Shown here: positions 1 to 5,049 of the stretch, piece by piece
How positions within the stretch are numbered: position 1 is the first letter of the stretch
How the letters are laid out: every line of letters begins with the position of its first letter
Source of the DNA: JBGPGW01 sp041484095
GTDB taxonomy: Bacteria; Pseudomonadota; Alphaproteobacteria; CADEGL01
Direction: 5' to 3'
Length of the DNA: 5,049 nucleotides
Assembly (NCBI GenBank): GCA_041484095.1
Contig: JBGPGW010000256.1
Location: forward strand, 1-5,049
The notes under the pieces: generated by a model
Database searches by the model: none
Told to the model about the DNA's origin: nothing
What the model saw: the letters and a program-made list of their open reading frames with translations, nothing else
Translations under genes and position numbers: made by a program

Positions 1-42
1 CGATGCCGGGCGGCCGCTGCTTTTTGATCTGGATACGGTCAT
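1..42 (-). CDS. possible N-terminus of a minus-strand gene cut by the left edge
   Basis: An ATG on the minus strand at 42-40 opens a frame that stays open to the window edge, giving only 14 residues (MTVSRSKSSGRPAS). A GAGG sequence at 51-48 lies 5 bases before it, which is good Shine-Dalgarno spacing. The peptide is Ser/Arg-rich and matches no family I recognise. If real, the gene is divergent from the carboxypeptidase gene and 43-470 is a shared regulatory region. The alternative is the 3' end of a plus-strand gene: the frame starting at base 2 is open until a TAG at 124-126, but roughly half of its third codon positions counted are G or C, unlike the coding sequence elsewhere in the window. 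Too short to decide. Confidence 0.25.
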   Translation of the reverse strand, partial: MTVSRSKSSGRPAS

Positions 43-108
43 GGCGGCCTCATCTCTTCCGACTGGAGAAAACCGACCCGCACATGTCGGCCATGTCGAA
101 TTGTGCGC

Positions 109-244
109 TGCAATATTAACTATCTAGTACCCCTTCCGGCGTGCCGTCAACGAATTTTTGTGCTTTGCAGCATTTTCCCATGAATCCTTCGCTATTGCGG
201 GATAAACGCGCCGGCCGGGCTTCATGGGGCCTGGTGCAATATTA
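109..244. repeat. exact direct repeat TGCAATATTA, two copies
   Basis: TGCAATATTA occurs at 109-118 and again at 235-244, 126 bases apart start to start, in the same orientation. The AATATT core is itself a palindrome. Both copies lie in the non-coding region before the carboxypeptidase gene, so paired binding sites for a regulator are possible. I do not recognise the motif, and chance recurrence in AT-rich DNA cannot be excluded. Confidence 0.35.
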
Positions 245-288
245 TTCGCCATCACCTCGGTTGATGATCCGCCAAATAAATTGGAACA

Positions 289-339
289 CTAATTAATGTA
301 TAGTCAAAGTTTATAGACACAGCCCGTTGTTTTAATTAG
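289..339. repeat. inverted repeat CTAATTAA / TTAATTAG
   Basis: CTAATTAA at 289-296 and its exact reverse complement TTAATTAG at 332-339 are separated by 35 bases. The arms are A/T-dominated and the spacer is long, so a stable RNA hairpin is unlikely. A pair of operator half-sites flanking a promoter is more plausible. Two copies of a TATAG(T/A)C sequence (299-305 and 312-318) sit between the arms. Confidence 0.25.
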
Positions 340-356
340 AATCTTTTTACTAATAT
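327..356 (+). promoter_or_regulatory. weak sigma70-like promoter candidate for the carboxypeptidase gene
   Basis: TTGTTT at 327-332 and TAATAT at 351-356 are separated by 18 bases and match the -35 and -10 consensus at 3 and 4 of 6 positions. Transcription would start near 363, giving a leader of roughly 105 bases before the ATG at 471. TATAGT (299-304) and TATAGA (312-317) are other -10-like hexamers nearby but lack a correctly spaced -35. The assignment rests on pattern matching alone. Confidence 0.2.
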
Positions 357-460
357 GGGGTTCCTCCCATGAGGTTCCTAACGGGTGATTCATTGCGCCC
401 GTGTACTATTTTCAGTGAGGGGTGCCGCTCCTGGCAGGGGGTGGCGGCCTCCGTCAAGCC

Positions 461-465
461 AGGGG
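461..465 (+). promoter_or_regulatory. Shine-Dalgarno sequence that sets the carboxypeptidase start
   Basis: AGGGG lies 5 bases before the ATG at 471. It supports this start over the in-frame ATG at 369, which is preceded by a pyrimidine-rich stretch with no ribosome-binding sequence. The protein begun at 471 also opens directly with a signal peptide, as expected for this family. Confidence 0.65.
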
Positions 466-470
466 ATGTC

Positions 471-1928
471 ATGAACAGACTGATCCGTGCGCGAATTGTG
501 TCGATGGTCCTGACCGTCCTGGCCACGGTCTTCATCTATACGTGTCTGACCGCGCCCGCCGATGCCCGCTCGAACCGACCCAAGCAGATCTCGAATGCGA
601 CCGGCACCGCCAAGACGGTCAAGGCGCCGGTCAAGCTGAGAACCGCGGCGGTCCGTGCCTCCGCCGCCGCCCGCGCCAGGGTTGCCGCCCGCGCCAAATC
701 CGGCGAGGGAGCGCAGCGCTTCGCCACGCGGATTACCTCCTCGGCCATCGTGATCGATGCCGAAACCGGCGCAATCCTTCACGCCGTCAACCCCGATGTC
801 CAGACCTACCCCGCTTCCCTCACCAAGATGATGACGCTTTATCTGACCTTCGAGGCGCTGCGCGCGAAGAAATTGGCGCTCAACACGCCGCTCTATGTCT
901 CCGAATACGCATCGCAACAGTCCCCCACGAAGCTGAATCTCGACGAGGGCGATACGATCATGGTCGAAGATGCCATCCTCGGCCTCGTCACGAAATCGGC
1001 GAACGACGCCGCCGTGGTGCTCGCGGAGGAGATGGGGGGATCGGAGAGTGCATTCGCCCAGCACATGACGCGCAAGGCTCAGCAACTGGGCATGGAGAAC
1101 ACGGTCTTCCAGAACGCCTCGGGCCTACCCAATCGCGCCCAGGTGACGACGGCGCGCGACATGGTGATTTTGGCGCGGGCGCTCCATCGCGACTTTCCCG
1201 AGCGCTATCACTATTTCTCGCGCTCCGGCTTCGATTACCGCGGCCAGCACTATGCGAATCACAACCGTCTGCTCGGACGCTACGACGGCGTTGACGGGCT
1301 CAAGACCGGGTTCATCCGCGATTCCGGCTTCAATCTCGCCGCCTCGGCCGAACGCAACGGGCGACGCATCTTCGCGGTCGTGCTCGGCGGACACACCTCG
1401 TTCGCACGCGACCAGTACATGGTCTCTCTGCTGAACAAGGGCTTCCAGACGGCACCGACGGTTTCGGTGGCCCGTCTCCCCGTGCGTCCCGCGCCAGCGA
1501 CCGCCCAGCCAAGCGCTGCGCCGGCGACCGTTCAGGCCAGTGCGGCGCCGGCGACCATCCCGCCAAGTGCCGCGACCGTGCCGGCCGAGCAGGGCGCGGG
1601 TGACGCCACTGGCGCCCGCGGCACGGAATCCCTCGTCAACGCGCCCGGCGAATGGGGCGTTCAGGTCGGGGCGTTCCAGCGCTATGTCCAGGCGCAGCTG
1701 ACCGCCGCCCGCGCCGCCCGCGCCGCGCCGGACCTGCTCAATCAGGCATCGGCTGTCATCCTCCCGGTCGAAGCCGGCAAGGTCTCGATCTATCGCGCCC
1801 GGCTCGTCGGTCTCGCGACGAAGGAAAGCGCCGAGGAAGCCTGCCGCATTCTGCTGGAGCAACAGATGGAGTGCCGGGCCATCAACATGCAAGACAGCCC
1901 GGAGGTCGCCCGTCTCGGCGGGAATTAA
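471..1928 (+). CDS. dac: exported D-alanyl-D-alanine carboxypeptidase (peptidase S11) with C-terminal SPOR domain
   Basis: A periplasmic penicillin-binding protein of the PBP5/DacF type, which removes the terminal D-alanine from peptidoglycan pentapeptides and so limits cross-linking. The 485-residue product starts at 471 because of the AGGGG before it and because residues 1-32 form a signal peptide (basic start, hydrophobic core, probable cleavage after ADA). Residues 33-78 are Ala-rich and strongly basic. The catalytic domain covers about 83-326 and has all three active-site motifs: SLTK with nucleophile Ser116 and Lys119, SAN at 176-178, and KTG at 278-280. An Ala/Pro-rich linker follows (about 327-393). 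A SPOR domain, beginning EWGVQVGAF at 394-402 and with cysteines at 458 and 468, closes the protein. The beta-rich C-terminal domain and membrane-anchoring helix of E. coli PBP5 are not seen, so I infer that SPOR recruitment to septal glycan replaces membrane anchoring. The family assignment is secure, though the paralogue name (dacC, dacF and so on) is not. Its stop overlaps that of the convergent downstream gene. Confidence 0.95.
   Translation: MNRLIRARIVSMVLTVLATVFIYTCLTAPADARSNRPKQISNATGTAKTVKAPVKLRTAAVRASAAARARVAARAKSGEGAQRFATRITSSAIVIDAETGAILHAVNPDVQTYPASLTKMMTLYLTFEALRAKKLALNTPLYVSEYASQQSPTKLNLDEGDTIMVEDAILGLVTKSANDAAVVLAEEMGGSESAFAQHMTRKAQQLGMENTVFQNASGLPNRAQVTTARDMVILARALHRDFPERYHYFSRSGFDYRGQHYANHNRLLGRYDGVDGLKTGFIRDSGFNLAASAERNGRRIFAVVLGGHTSFARDQYMVSLLNKGFQTAPTVSVARLPVRPAPATAQPSAAPATVQASAAPATIPPSAATVPAEQGAGDATGARGTESLVNAPGEWGVQVGAFQRYVQAQLTAARAARAAPDLLNQASAVILPVEAGKVSIYRARLVGLATKESAEEACRILLEQQMECRAINMQDSPEVARLGGN
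1491..1571 (+). repeat. three 27-bp tandem repeats encoding an APATxxxSA linker
   Basis: Three in-frame 27-base units encode APATAQPSA, APATVQASA and APATIPPSA (residues 375-383, 384-392 and 393-401 counted from the in-frame ATG at 369, or 341-367 from the chosen start). They lie between the carboxypeptidase catalytic domain and the SPOR domain. Units 2 and 3 share the opening GCGCCGGCGACC, and unit 1 differs from it by one base. The composition is that of a flexible extracytoplasmic linker, and copy number could vary between strains. Confidence 0.8.
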
Positions 1929-2410
1929 CCCCCGGCCGGACGTCTTCGTCGCGCGCGCCACGCCCTGAACGAAGGCAGCCTTTCCGGACCCGGGAAGGCA
2001 CGCATCATCTCGGCGATGGCCGGAAGGACGCGGGCCTTATGGCGCCGCCGCCATTCCGCAAGCGACCAGTTCGACGCCAACGCCACCATGCGGCGGCTCG
2101 GAATGAAGACCCAAGCGGGCTTCGTCCTCTCTCCGGCAACCGTCACCCGCACCTCTTGCGTCTCGTAGCCGGCGTCTTCGTAGAAGAACAACCGCGCGAC
2201 ATCCAACGATCCGAGACCGGCAACGACCACGCCCGCCGTCCTGGCTTGGCGCCGCTCCGCGAGGATCGGGTAGAGCTTGCCCCGCGCCCGCGCGGGCCGA
2301 TAGTGCTCGAGCACCGCCGGCCGGATCGCAGAGTCCGCCAGCGCGTGGCCGAAGACCAGCCGCTGCACATCCGCATCGAGAAGCGTGCCGTAGAAAAAAA
2401 ACCGTGCCAT
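1925..2410 (-). CDS. gamma-glutamylcyclotransferase-like (GGCT/AIG2 fold) protein
   Basis: A 161-residue, probably cytoplasmic protein, close to the usual length for single-domain AIG2-like proteins. It begins MARFFFYGTLL, where YGTL at 7-10 is the family's substrate-binding loop. Residues 68-83 include FYEDAGYE. Glu78 aligns by position with the catalytic glutamate of GGCT enzymes, within the family pattern of a leucine-rich strand followed by YEG and a conserved Tyr. The GGCT family releases 5-oxoproline from gamma-glutamyl amines or peptides, but many bacterial members have no known substrate, so the reaction here is a family-level guess. The tail (146-161) is Arg-rich. The start lies 25 bases after the mutase stop, with only a weak GGGG ribosome-binding sequence, so it is probably the last gene of that operon. 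Codons 4-6 contain a run of eight T. Its TAA overlaps the stop of the convergent carboxypeptidase gene. ChaC is less likely, given the sequence around YGTL. Confidence 0.8.
   Translation of the reverse strand: MARFFFYGTLLDADVQRLVFGHALADSAIRPAVLEHYRPARARGKLYPILAERRQARTAGVVVAGLGSLDVARLFFYEDAGYETQEVRVTVAGERTKPAWVFIPSRRMVALASNWSLAEWRRRHKARVLPAIAEMMRAFPGPERLPSFRAWRARRRRPAGG
1978..1999 (+). terminator. possible hairpin after the carboxypeptidase stop
   Basis: GCCTTTCCG (1978-1986) can pair with CGGGAAGGC (1991-1999) around a 4-base loop, a 9-pair stem with one G-U wobble, about 50 bases after the carboxypeptidase stop. No U-run follows, so it is not a classical intrinsic terminator. It lies inside the coding sequence of the convergent gene, where it encodes part of the segment FPGPERLP. 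It may protect the mRNA end, or it may be a coincidence of GC-rich coding sequence. Confidence 0.2.
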
Positions 2411-2435
2411 GGGCGACCCCGCGACGCGACAGAGA

Positions 2436-3812
2436 TCAGAACGCCGGCGGCTCGACGCCGCTGCGCTTCACCTGATCGACGAGCGTGCGTTTCAGGCGCG
2501 CGAGACCGTCCTCGGTGCGGGCCTCGCACCGTGCCACCAGGACGTCCTGCGTGTTGGATGCGCGAAGGAGCCACCAGCCGTCGGCGGTATCGACGCGCAC
2601 CCCGTCGACGTCGTTGACCTTGGCCCGCGCCTCGAAGAGGCGCGCCTTGACTTCCTCGATCACCCGAAACTTGCGCGCCTCATCGCAGGGAAAGCGCAGC
2701 TCGGGCGTATTGATCATTTTCGGCAGTCCGTCGCGAAGGGCCGCGAGACTGCCGCCCGATCGGCTGACCACGCCCAAGAGACGCACGGCGGCGTAGAGCG
2801 CATCGTCATAGCCGTAATACCGATCGGCGAAGAAGATGTGCCCGCTCATCTCGCCGGCGAGGGGGGCGCCCACCTCCGCCATCTTCGCCTTGATGAGCGA
2901 ATGACCCGTCCGCCACATGAGCGGCTGTCCCCCCAGCCGCTCCACTTCGTCGAACAGCGCCTGGCTCGCCTTGACGTCCGCGATGATGGTGGCGCCGGGG
3001 CGCGATGCCAGCACGTCGCGCGCCAGCAGCATCATGATCTGATCGCCCCAGAGCACGCGCCCCTTCCCGTCGATCACGCCGATCCGGTCGCCATCGCCGT
3101 CGAAGGCGATGCCGAGGTCCAGCCGGTCCCTCGCGACGGCGTCTTGGAGCTGTTTCAGGTTCTCGAGCACCGTGGGATCCGGGTGATGGTTGGGAAAGAG
3201 TCCGTCGACCACCTCGTTGAGGAGTACATGCCGGCCCGGCAAGCGCGCGGCGAGGGCCGCCATCGCGGGACCGGCGACGCCGTTGCCCGCGTCCCAGCCG
3301 ACCGCAAGCGGCCGGTCGCCGTCGTAATCCACGAGGAGGCGCTCGACATAGGCGTCGAAAACGTCCCTGCGCTCGAACGAGCCCGACCCCGATTCGAAGG
3401 CTCCCGCCGCCGCGATCTCGCCGAGGGCGCGAATCGCCTGGCCGTAGAACGCGCCGCCCATACCCAGCATCTTGAAGCCGTTGTAGTGAGGCGGATTGTG
3501 CGACCCCGTGACCATCACGCCCGCATCGGCGCCGAGATGCTTGACCGCGAAGTAAAGCATGGGCGTCGGGCCGAGACCGATGCCGACGACATCCACCCCG
3601 GAAGAGCGAAGCCCCTCGATGAGCGCCTGCTCGAAGACGGGGGAACTTTCGCGCCCGTCATAGCCGACGGCGACGCGCCGGCCGCCGTCCCGGCGCGTCA
3701 CCGTCCCGAAGGCGCGTCCGAGCGCACGCGCATCCGCGGGCGAGAGCGTCTCGCCGACGATGCCGCGCACGTCGTACTCGCGCAGGATGGTCGGGTGAAA
3801 GCGGTGAACCAT
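2436..3812 (-). CDS. algC: phosphomannomutase / phosphoglucomutase (AlgC-type alpha-D-phosphohexomutase)
   Basis: A cytoplasmic mutase that interconverts mannose or glucose 6-phosphate and 1-phosphate through a phosphoserine and a glucose-1,6-bisphosphate-type intermediate. The 458-residue product has every family signature: an N-terminal REYDVRG at 11-17, GYDGRESS at 50-57, the phosphoserine loop TGSHNP with Ser104, the magnesium loop DGDGDR at 238-243 (Asp238, 240, 242), the sugar-binding loop GEMSGH at 320-325, and the phosphate-binding loop RASNT at 417-421. Spacing matches Pseudomonas AlgC closely. The open frame runs further upstream, but those 49 codons overlap the dehydrogenase gene and read as Arg/Ser-rich shadow sequence. 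The ATG at 3812 directly precedes the conserved N-terminus and lies 7 bases after the upstream stop, suggesting translational coupling. It would supply glucose-1-phosphate (for UDP-glucose) or mannose-1-phosphate (for GDP-mannose). The sequence does not settle which sugar is preferred; AlgC itself uses both. Confidence 0.95.
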   Translation of the reverse strand: MVHRFHPTILREYDVRGIVGETLSPADARALGRAFGTVTRRDGGRRVAVGYDGRESSPVFEQALIEGLRSSGVDVVGIGLGPTPMLYFAVKHLGADAGVMVTGSHNPPHYNGFKMLGMGGAFYGQAIRALGEIAAAGAFESGSGSFERRDVFDAYVERLLVDYDGDRPLAVGWDAGNGVAGPAMAALAARLPGRHVLLNEVVDGLFPNHHPDPTVLENLKQLQDAVARDRLDLGIAFDGDGDRIGVIDGKGRVLWGDQIMMLLARDVLASRPGATIIADVKASQALFDEVERLGGQPLMWRTGHSLIKAKMAEVGAPLAGEMSGHIFFADRYYGYDDALYAAVRLLGVVSRSGGSLAALRDGLPKMINTPELRFPCDEARKFRVIEEVKARLFEARAKVNDVDGVRVDTADGWWLLRASNTQDVLVARCEARTEDGLARLKRTLVDQVKRSGVEPPAF

Positions 3813-3819
3813 CGCCGCG

Positions 3820-5049
3820 TCAGCGTCCCGGCGGCGGCCGCCCGATCGAGCGGTAGTCGAAGCCGGCGGCGGCCATCTCGCCGGGATTGTAGATGTTGCG
3901 GAGATCGATGAAGACCGGGCGCCGGAGCAGCGCCTTGGCGCGCGCGAGATCGAGCGCACGGAACTCGTTCCACTCGGTGATGATCACGACCGCATCGGCG
4001 CCTTCCATGGCCTGATAGGCGTCCGCGCACCACTCGACGCCGTCGAGCAGCTTTTGCGCCTCGGTCATCCCGGCCGGGTCGAACGCCCGCACCGCGGCAC
4101 CCGCCGCGATGAGGCCGGGAACGATGACGAGGCTCGGCGCCTCGCGCATGTCGTCCGTATTGGGTTTGAAGGTGAGGCCGAGAACCGCGATGGTCCGCCC
4201 CTCGAGCGACCCGCCGCAGGCCTCGACGATCTTCTCGACCATGCGGTGCTTGCGCGATTCATTGACGTCCGCCACCGCTTCGACGATGCGGACGGGAGCG
4301 CCCGCCTCGCGCGCCGTGCGCGCCAGCGCGAGCGTGTCCTTGGGAAAGCACGAGCCGCCATAGCCGGGACCGGCATGGAGGAACTTGCGTCCGATCCGCC
4401 CGTCGAGCCCCATGCCGCGCGCGACGTCGTGGACATCGGCCCCGAGCCGCTCGCACACATCGGCGATCTCGTTGATGAAGGTGATCTTGGTCGCAAGGAA
4501 GGCATTGGCGGCGTATTTGATCAACTCCGAGGTCTCGAGCGTGGTGAAGAGAATCGGGGTCTCGATGAGATAGAGCGGCCGATAGATCGCGTGCAAGACC
4601 TCACGGGCCCGATCCGATTCGACGCCGATGACGACGCGATCGGGCCGCATGAAGTCGCCGATCGCGGAGCCTTCGCGCAGGAATTCCGGATTGGACGCGA
4701 TGTCAAAGGACGCGGCGGGTCGCGCCTCGTGTCCGATGCGGGCAATTTCGCGGCTGGTGCCGACGGGCACCGTCGATTTGGTGACGATCACCGTGTAGCC
4801 GGTCAGCGCCGCGGCGATCTCGCGTGCCGCGGCGTAAACATAGGTCAGGTCCGCGTGCCCATCGCCCCTCCGGCTCGGAGTCCCGACCGCGATGAAGACC
4901 GCCTCTGCCTTGTCGACGGCACGGCCGATGTCGGCGGTGAACGACAGGCGCCCGGCGCGCATGTTCGTGGCCATGAGCGGCTCGAGGCCCGGCTCGTAGA
5001 TCGGCGCTTCGCCACGCTTGAGACGATCGAGCTTCGAGGCATCCTTCTC
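3820..5049 (-). CDS. ugd: UDP-glucose 6-dehydrogenase, 5' end outside the window
   Basis: A cytoplasmic NAD-dependent enzyme that oxidises UDP-glucose twice to UDP-glucuronate, a precursor for acidic exopolysaccharide, capsule or LPS sugars. The window shows 409 residues. The frame is open to the right edge and the first codons read EKDASKLDRLKRGEAPIYEP, typical of the region just after the N-terminal GxGYVG nucleotide-binding strand, so about 30 residues are missing. The internal ATG at 4974 is not the start. Visible-fragment landmarks: AVGTP at 54-58, TKSTVPVGT at 90-98, NPEFLREG at 120-127, the substrate and dimer helix with Lys178 and Asn182, the catalytic GGSCFPKD at 231-238 with Cys234 (codon 4350-4348), GLTFKPNTDDMRE at 291-303, and WNEF in the C-terminal UDP-binding domain at 360-363. 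No key residue is missing. The stop lies 7 bases before the mutase start, so the two genes are almost certainly cotranscribed. Any promoter lies beyond the right edge. Confidence 0.95.
   Translation of the reverse strand, partial: EKDASKLDRLKRGEAPIYEPGLEPLMATNMRAGRLSFTADIGRAVDKAEAVFIAVGTPSRRGDGHADLTYVYAAAREIAAALTGYTVIVTKSTVPVGTSREIARIGHEARPAASFDIASNPEFLREGSAIGDFMRPDRVVIGVESDRAREVLHAIYRPLYLIETPILFTTLETSELIKYAANAFLATKITFINEIADVCERLGADVHDVARGMGLDGRIGRKFLHAGPGYGGSCFPKDTLALARTAREAGAPVRIVEAVADVNESRKHRMVEKIVEACGGSLEGRTIAVLGLTFKPNTDDMREAPSLVIVPGLIAAGAAVRAFDPAGMTEAQKLLDGVEWCADAYQAMEGADAVVIITEWNEFRALDLARAKALLRRPVFIDLRNIYNPGEMAAAGFDYRSIGRPPPGR

Larger units (their letters stand above)
43..470. other. 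AT-rich intergenic region upstream of the carboxypeptidase gene
   Basis: This stretch of about 430 bases holds no gene I can support. Its base composition differs sharply from its surroundings: 241-360 has 41 G or C in 120 bases (34%), while the flanking genes are clearly GC-rich. It contains an exact 10-base direct repeat (109-118 and 235-244), an 8-base inverted repeat (289-296 and 332-339), a 7-base direct repeat GGTTCCT (359-365 and 373-379) and a weak promoter-like pair near 327-356. Positions 369-470 become GC-rich again and would be the 5' leader of the carboxypeptidase mRNA. The low GC content and repeats suit a promoter and operator region, possibly for two divergent genes. Confidence 0.6.

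Noticed and set aside
180..296. Small 38-codon plus-strand frame beginning MNPSLLRDKR
   Set aside because: No Shine-Dalgarno sequence, mixed codon usage unlike the flanking genes, and an AT-rich 3' part that looks regulatory. Nothing supports translation.
369..470. In-frame N-terminal extension of the carboxypeptidase from the ATG at 369
   Set aside because: No ribosome-binding sequence precedes 369, the extra 34 residues would bury the signal peptide, and the ATG at 471 has a well-spaced AGGGG.
471..575. Lipoprotein signal at Cys25 of the carboxypeptidase
   Set aside because: The residues before the cysteine are Ile-Tyr-Thr, which do not fit a lipobox (small residue needed at -1). Cleavage after ADA by signal peptidase I fits better.
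422..1294. Shadow frames over the carboxypeptidase gene, including the plus-strand frame at 422-1294 and minus-strand frames at 390-1085 and 1125-1961
   Set aside because: All overlap the motif-complete carboxypeptidase gene, are Arg/Gly/His-rich and show no domain.
1652..2617. Plus-strand frame of 321 codons spanning the end of the carboxypeptidase and the cyclotransferase-like gene
   Set aside because: The product is Arg/Pro-rich low-complexity sequence running antisense or out of frame across two supported genes.
2409..3911. 500-codon open frame on the plus strand opposite the mutase gene
   Set aside because: It is antisense to a complete AlgC-type mutase with all catalytic motifs. Its product is His/Arg/Ala/Asp-rich with no recognisable domain. 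Long stop-free antisense frames are expected opposite genes with strongly GC-ending codons.
3813..3959. 49-codon upstream extension of the mutase frame
   Set aside because: It overlaps the 3' end of the dehydrogenase gene and reads as Arg/Ser/Pro-rich shadow sequence; the family N-terminus begins right after the ATG at 3812.
4972..4974. ATG at 4974 as the start of the dehydrogenase
   Set aside because: The frame continues upstream to the window edge with clear family sequence (GEAPIYEPGLE), so the true start lies outside the window.

Overview
The window is GC-rich chromosomal DNA with strongly GC-ending codons. Gene content and protein signatures suggest an alphaproteobacterium, perhaps of the Hyphomicrobiales; this is inferred from protein style, not from a marker gene. 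The main pointer is a D-alanyl-D-alanine carboxypeptidase with a C-terminal SPOR domain, next to a nucleotide-sugar operon.

Layout. Positions 1-42 may hold the first codons of a minus-strand gene that leaves the left edge (weak). Positions 43-470 are a long non-coding region. Its part at 241-360 is only 34% G+C (41 of 120 bases counted) and it contains several short repeats and a weak promoter candidate. On the plus strand, 471-1928 encodes an exported penicillin-binding-protein-type DD-carboxypeptidase with a cationic N-terminal segment, the S11 catalytic domain, a short 27-bp tandem repeat coding for an Ala/Pro linker, and a SPOR domain. Three genes follow on the minus strand and are read from the right edge leftward: UDP-glucose 6-dehydrogenase (3820 to beyond 5049, N-terminus outside the window), phosphomannomutase/phosphoglucomutase (2436-3812), and a small gamma-glutamylcyclotransferase-like protein (1925-2410). 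The gaps between them are 7 and 25 bases, so they are probably one operon. Its last gene converges on the carboxypeptidase gene, and the two stop codons overlap within one TTAA.

Function. The mutase interconverts hexose 6- and 1-phosphates, giving glucose-1-phosphate or mannose-1-phosphate for nucleotide sugars. The dehydrogenase turns UDP-glucose into UDP-glucuronate. Together they would feed exopolysaccharide, capsule or LPS assembly. The carboxypeptidase trims peptidoglycan pentapeptides in the periplasm and is probably drawn to the division site by its SPOR domain. The window is therefore cell-envelope themed, with the small cyclotransferase-like protein as the odd member.

I found no RNA gene, mobile element, CRISPR array, phage gene or defence system. 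The genes belong to known families, and I see no convincing undescribed system. The points most worth a second look are the carboxypeptidase architecture, the repeats in the AT-rich upstream region, the T8 run at the start of the cyclotransferase-like gene and the overlapping convergent stops.
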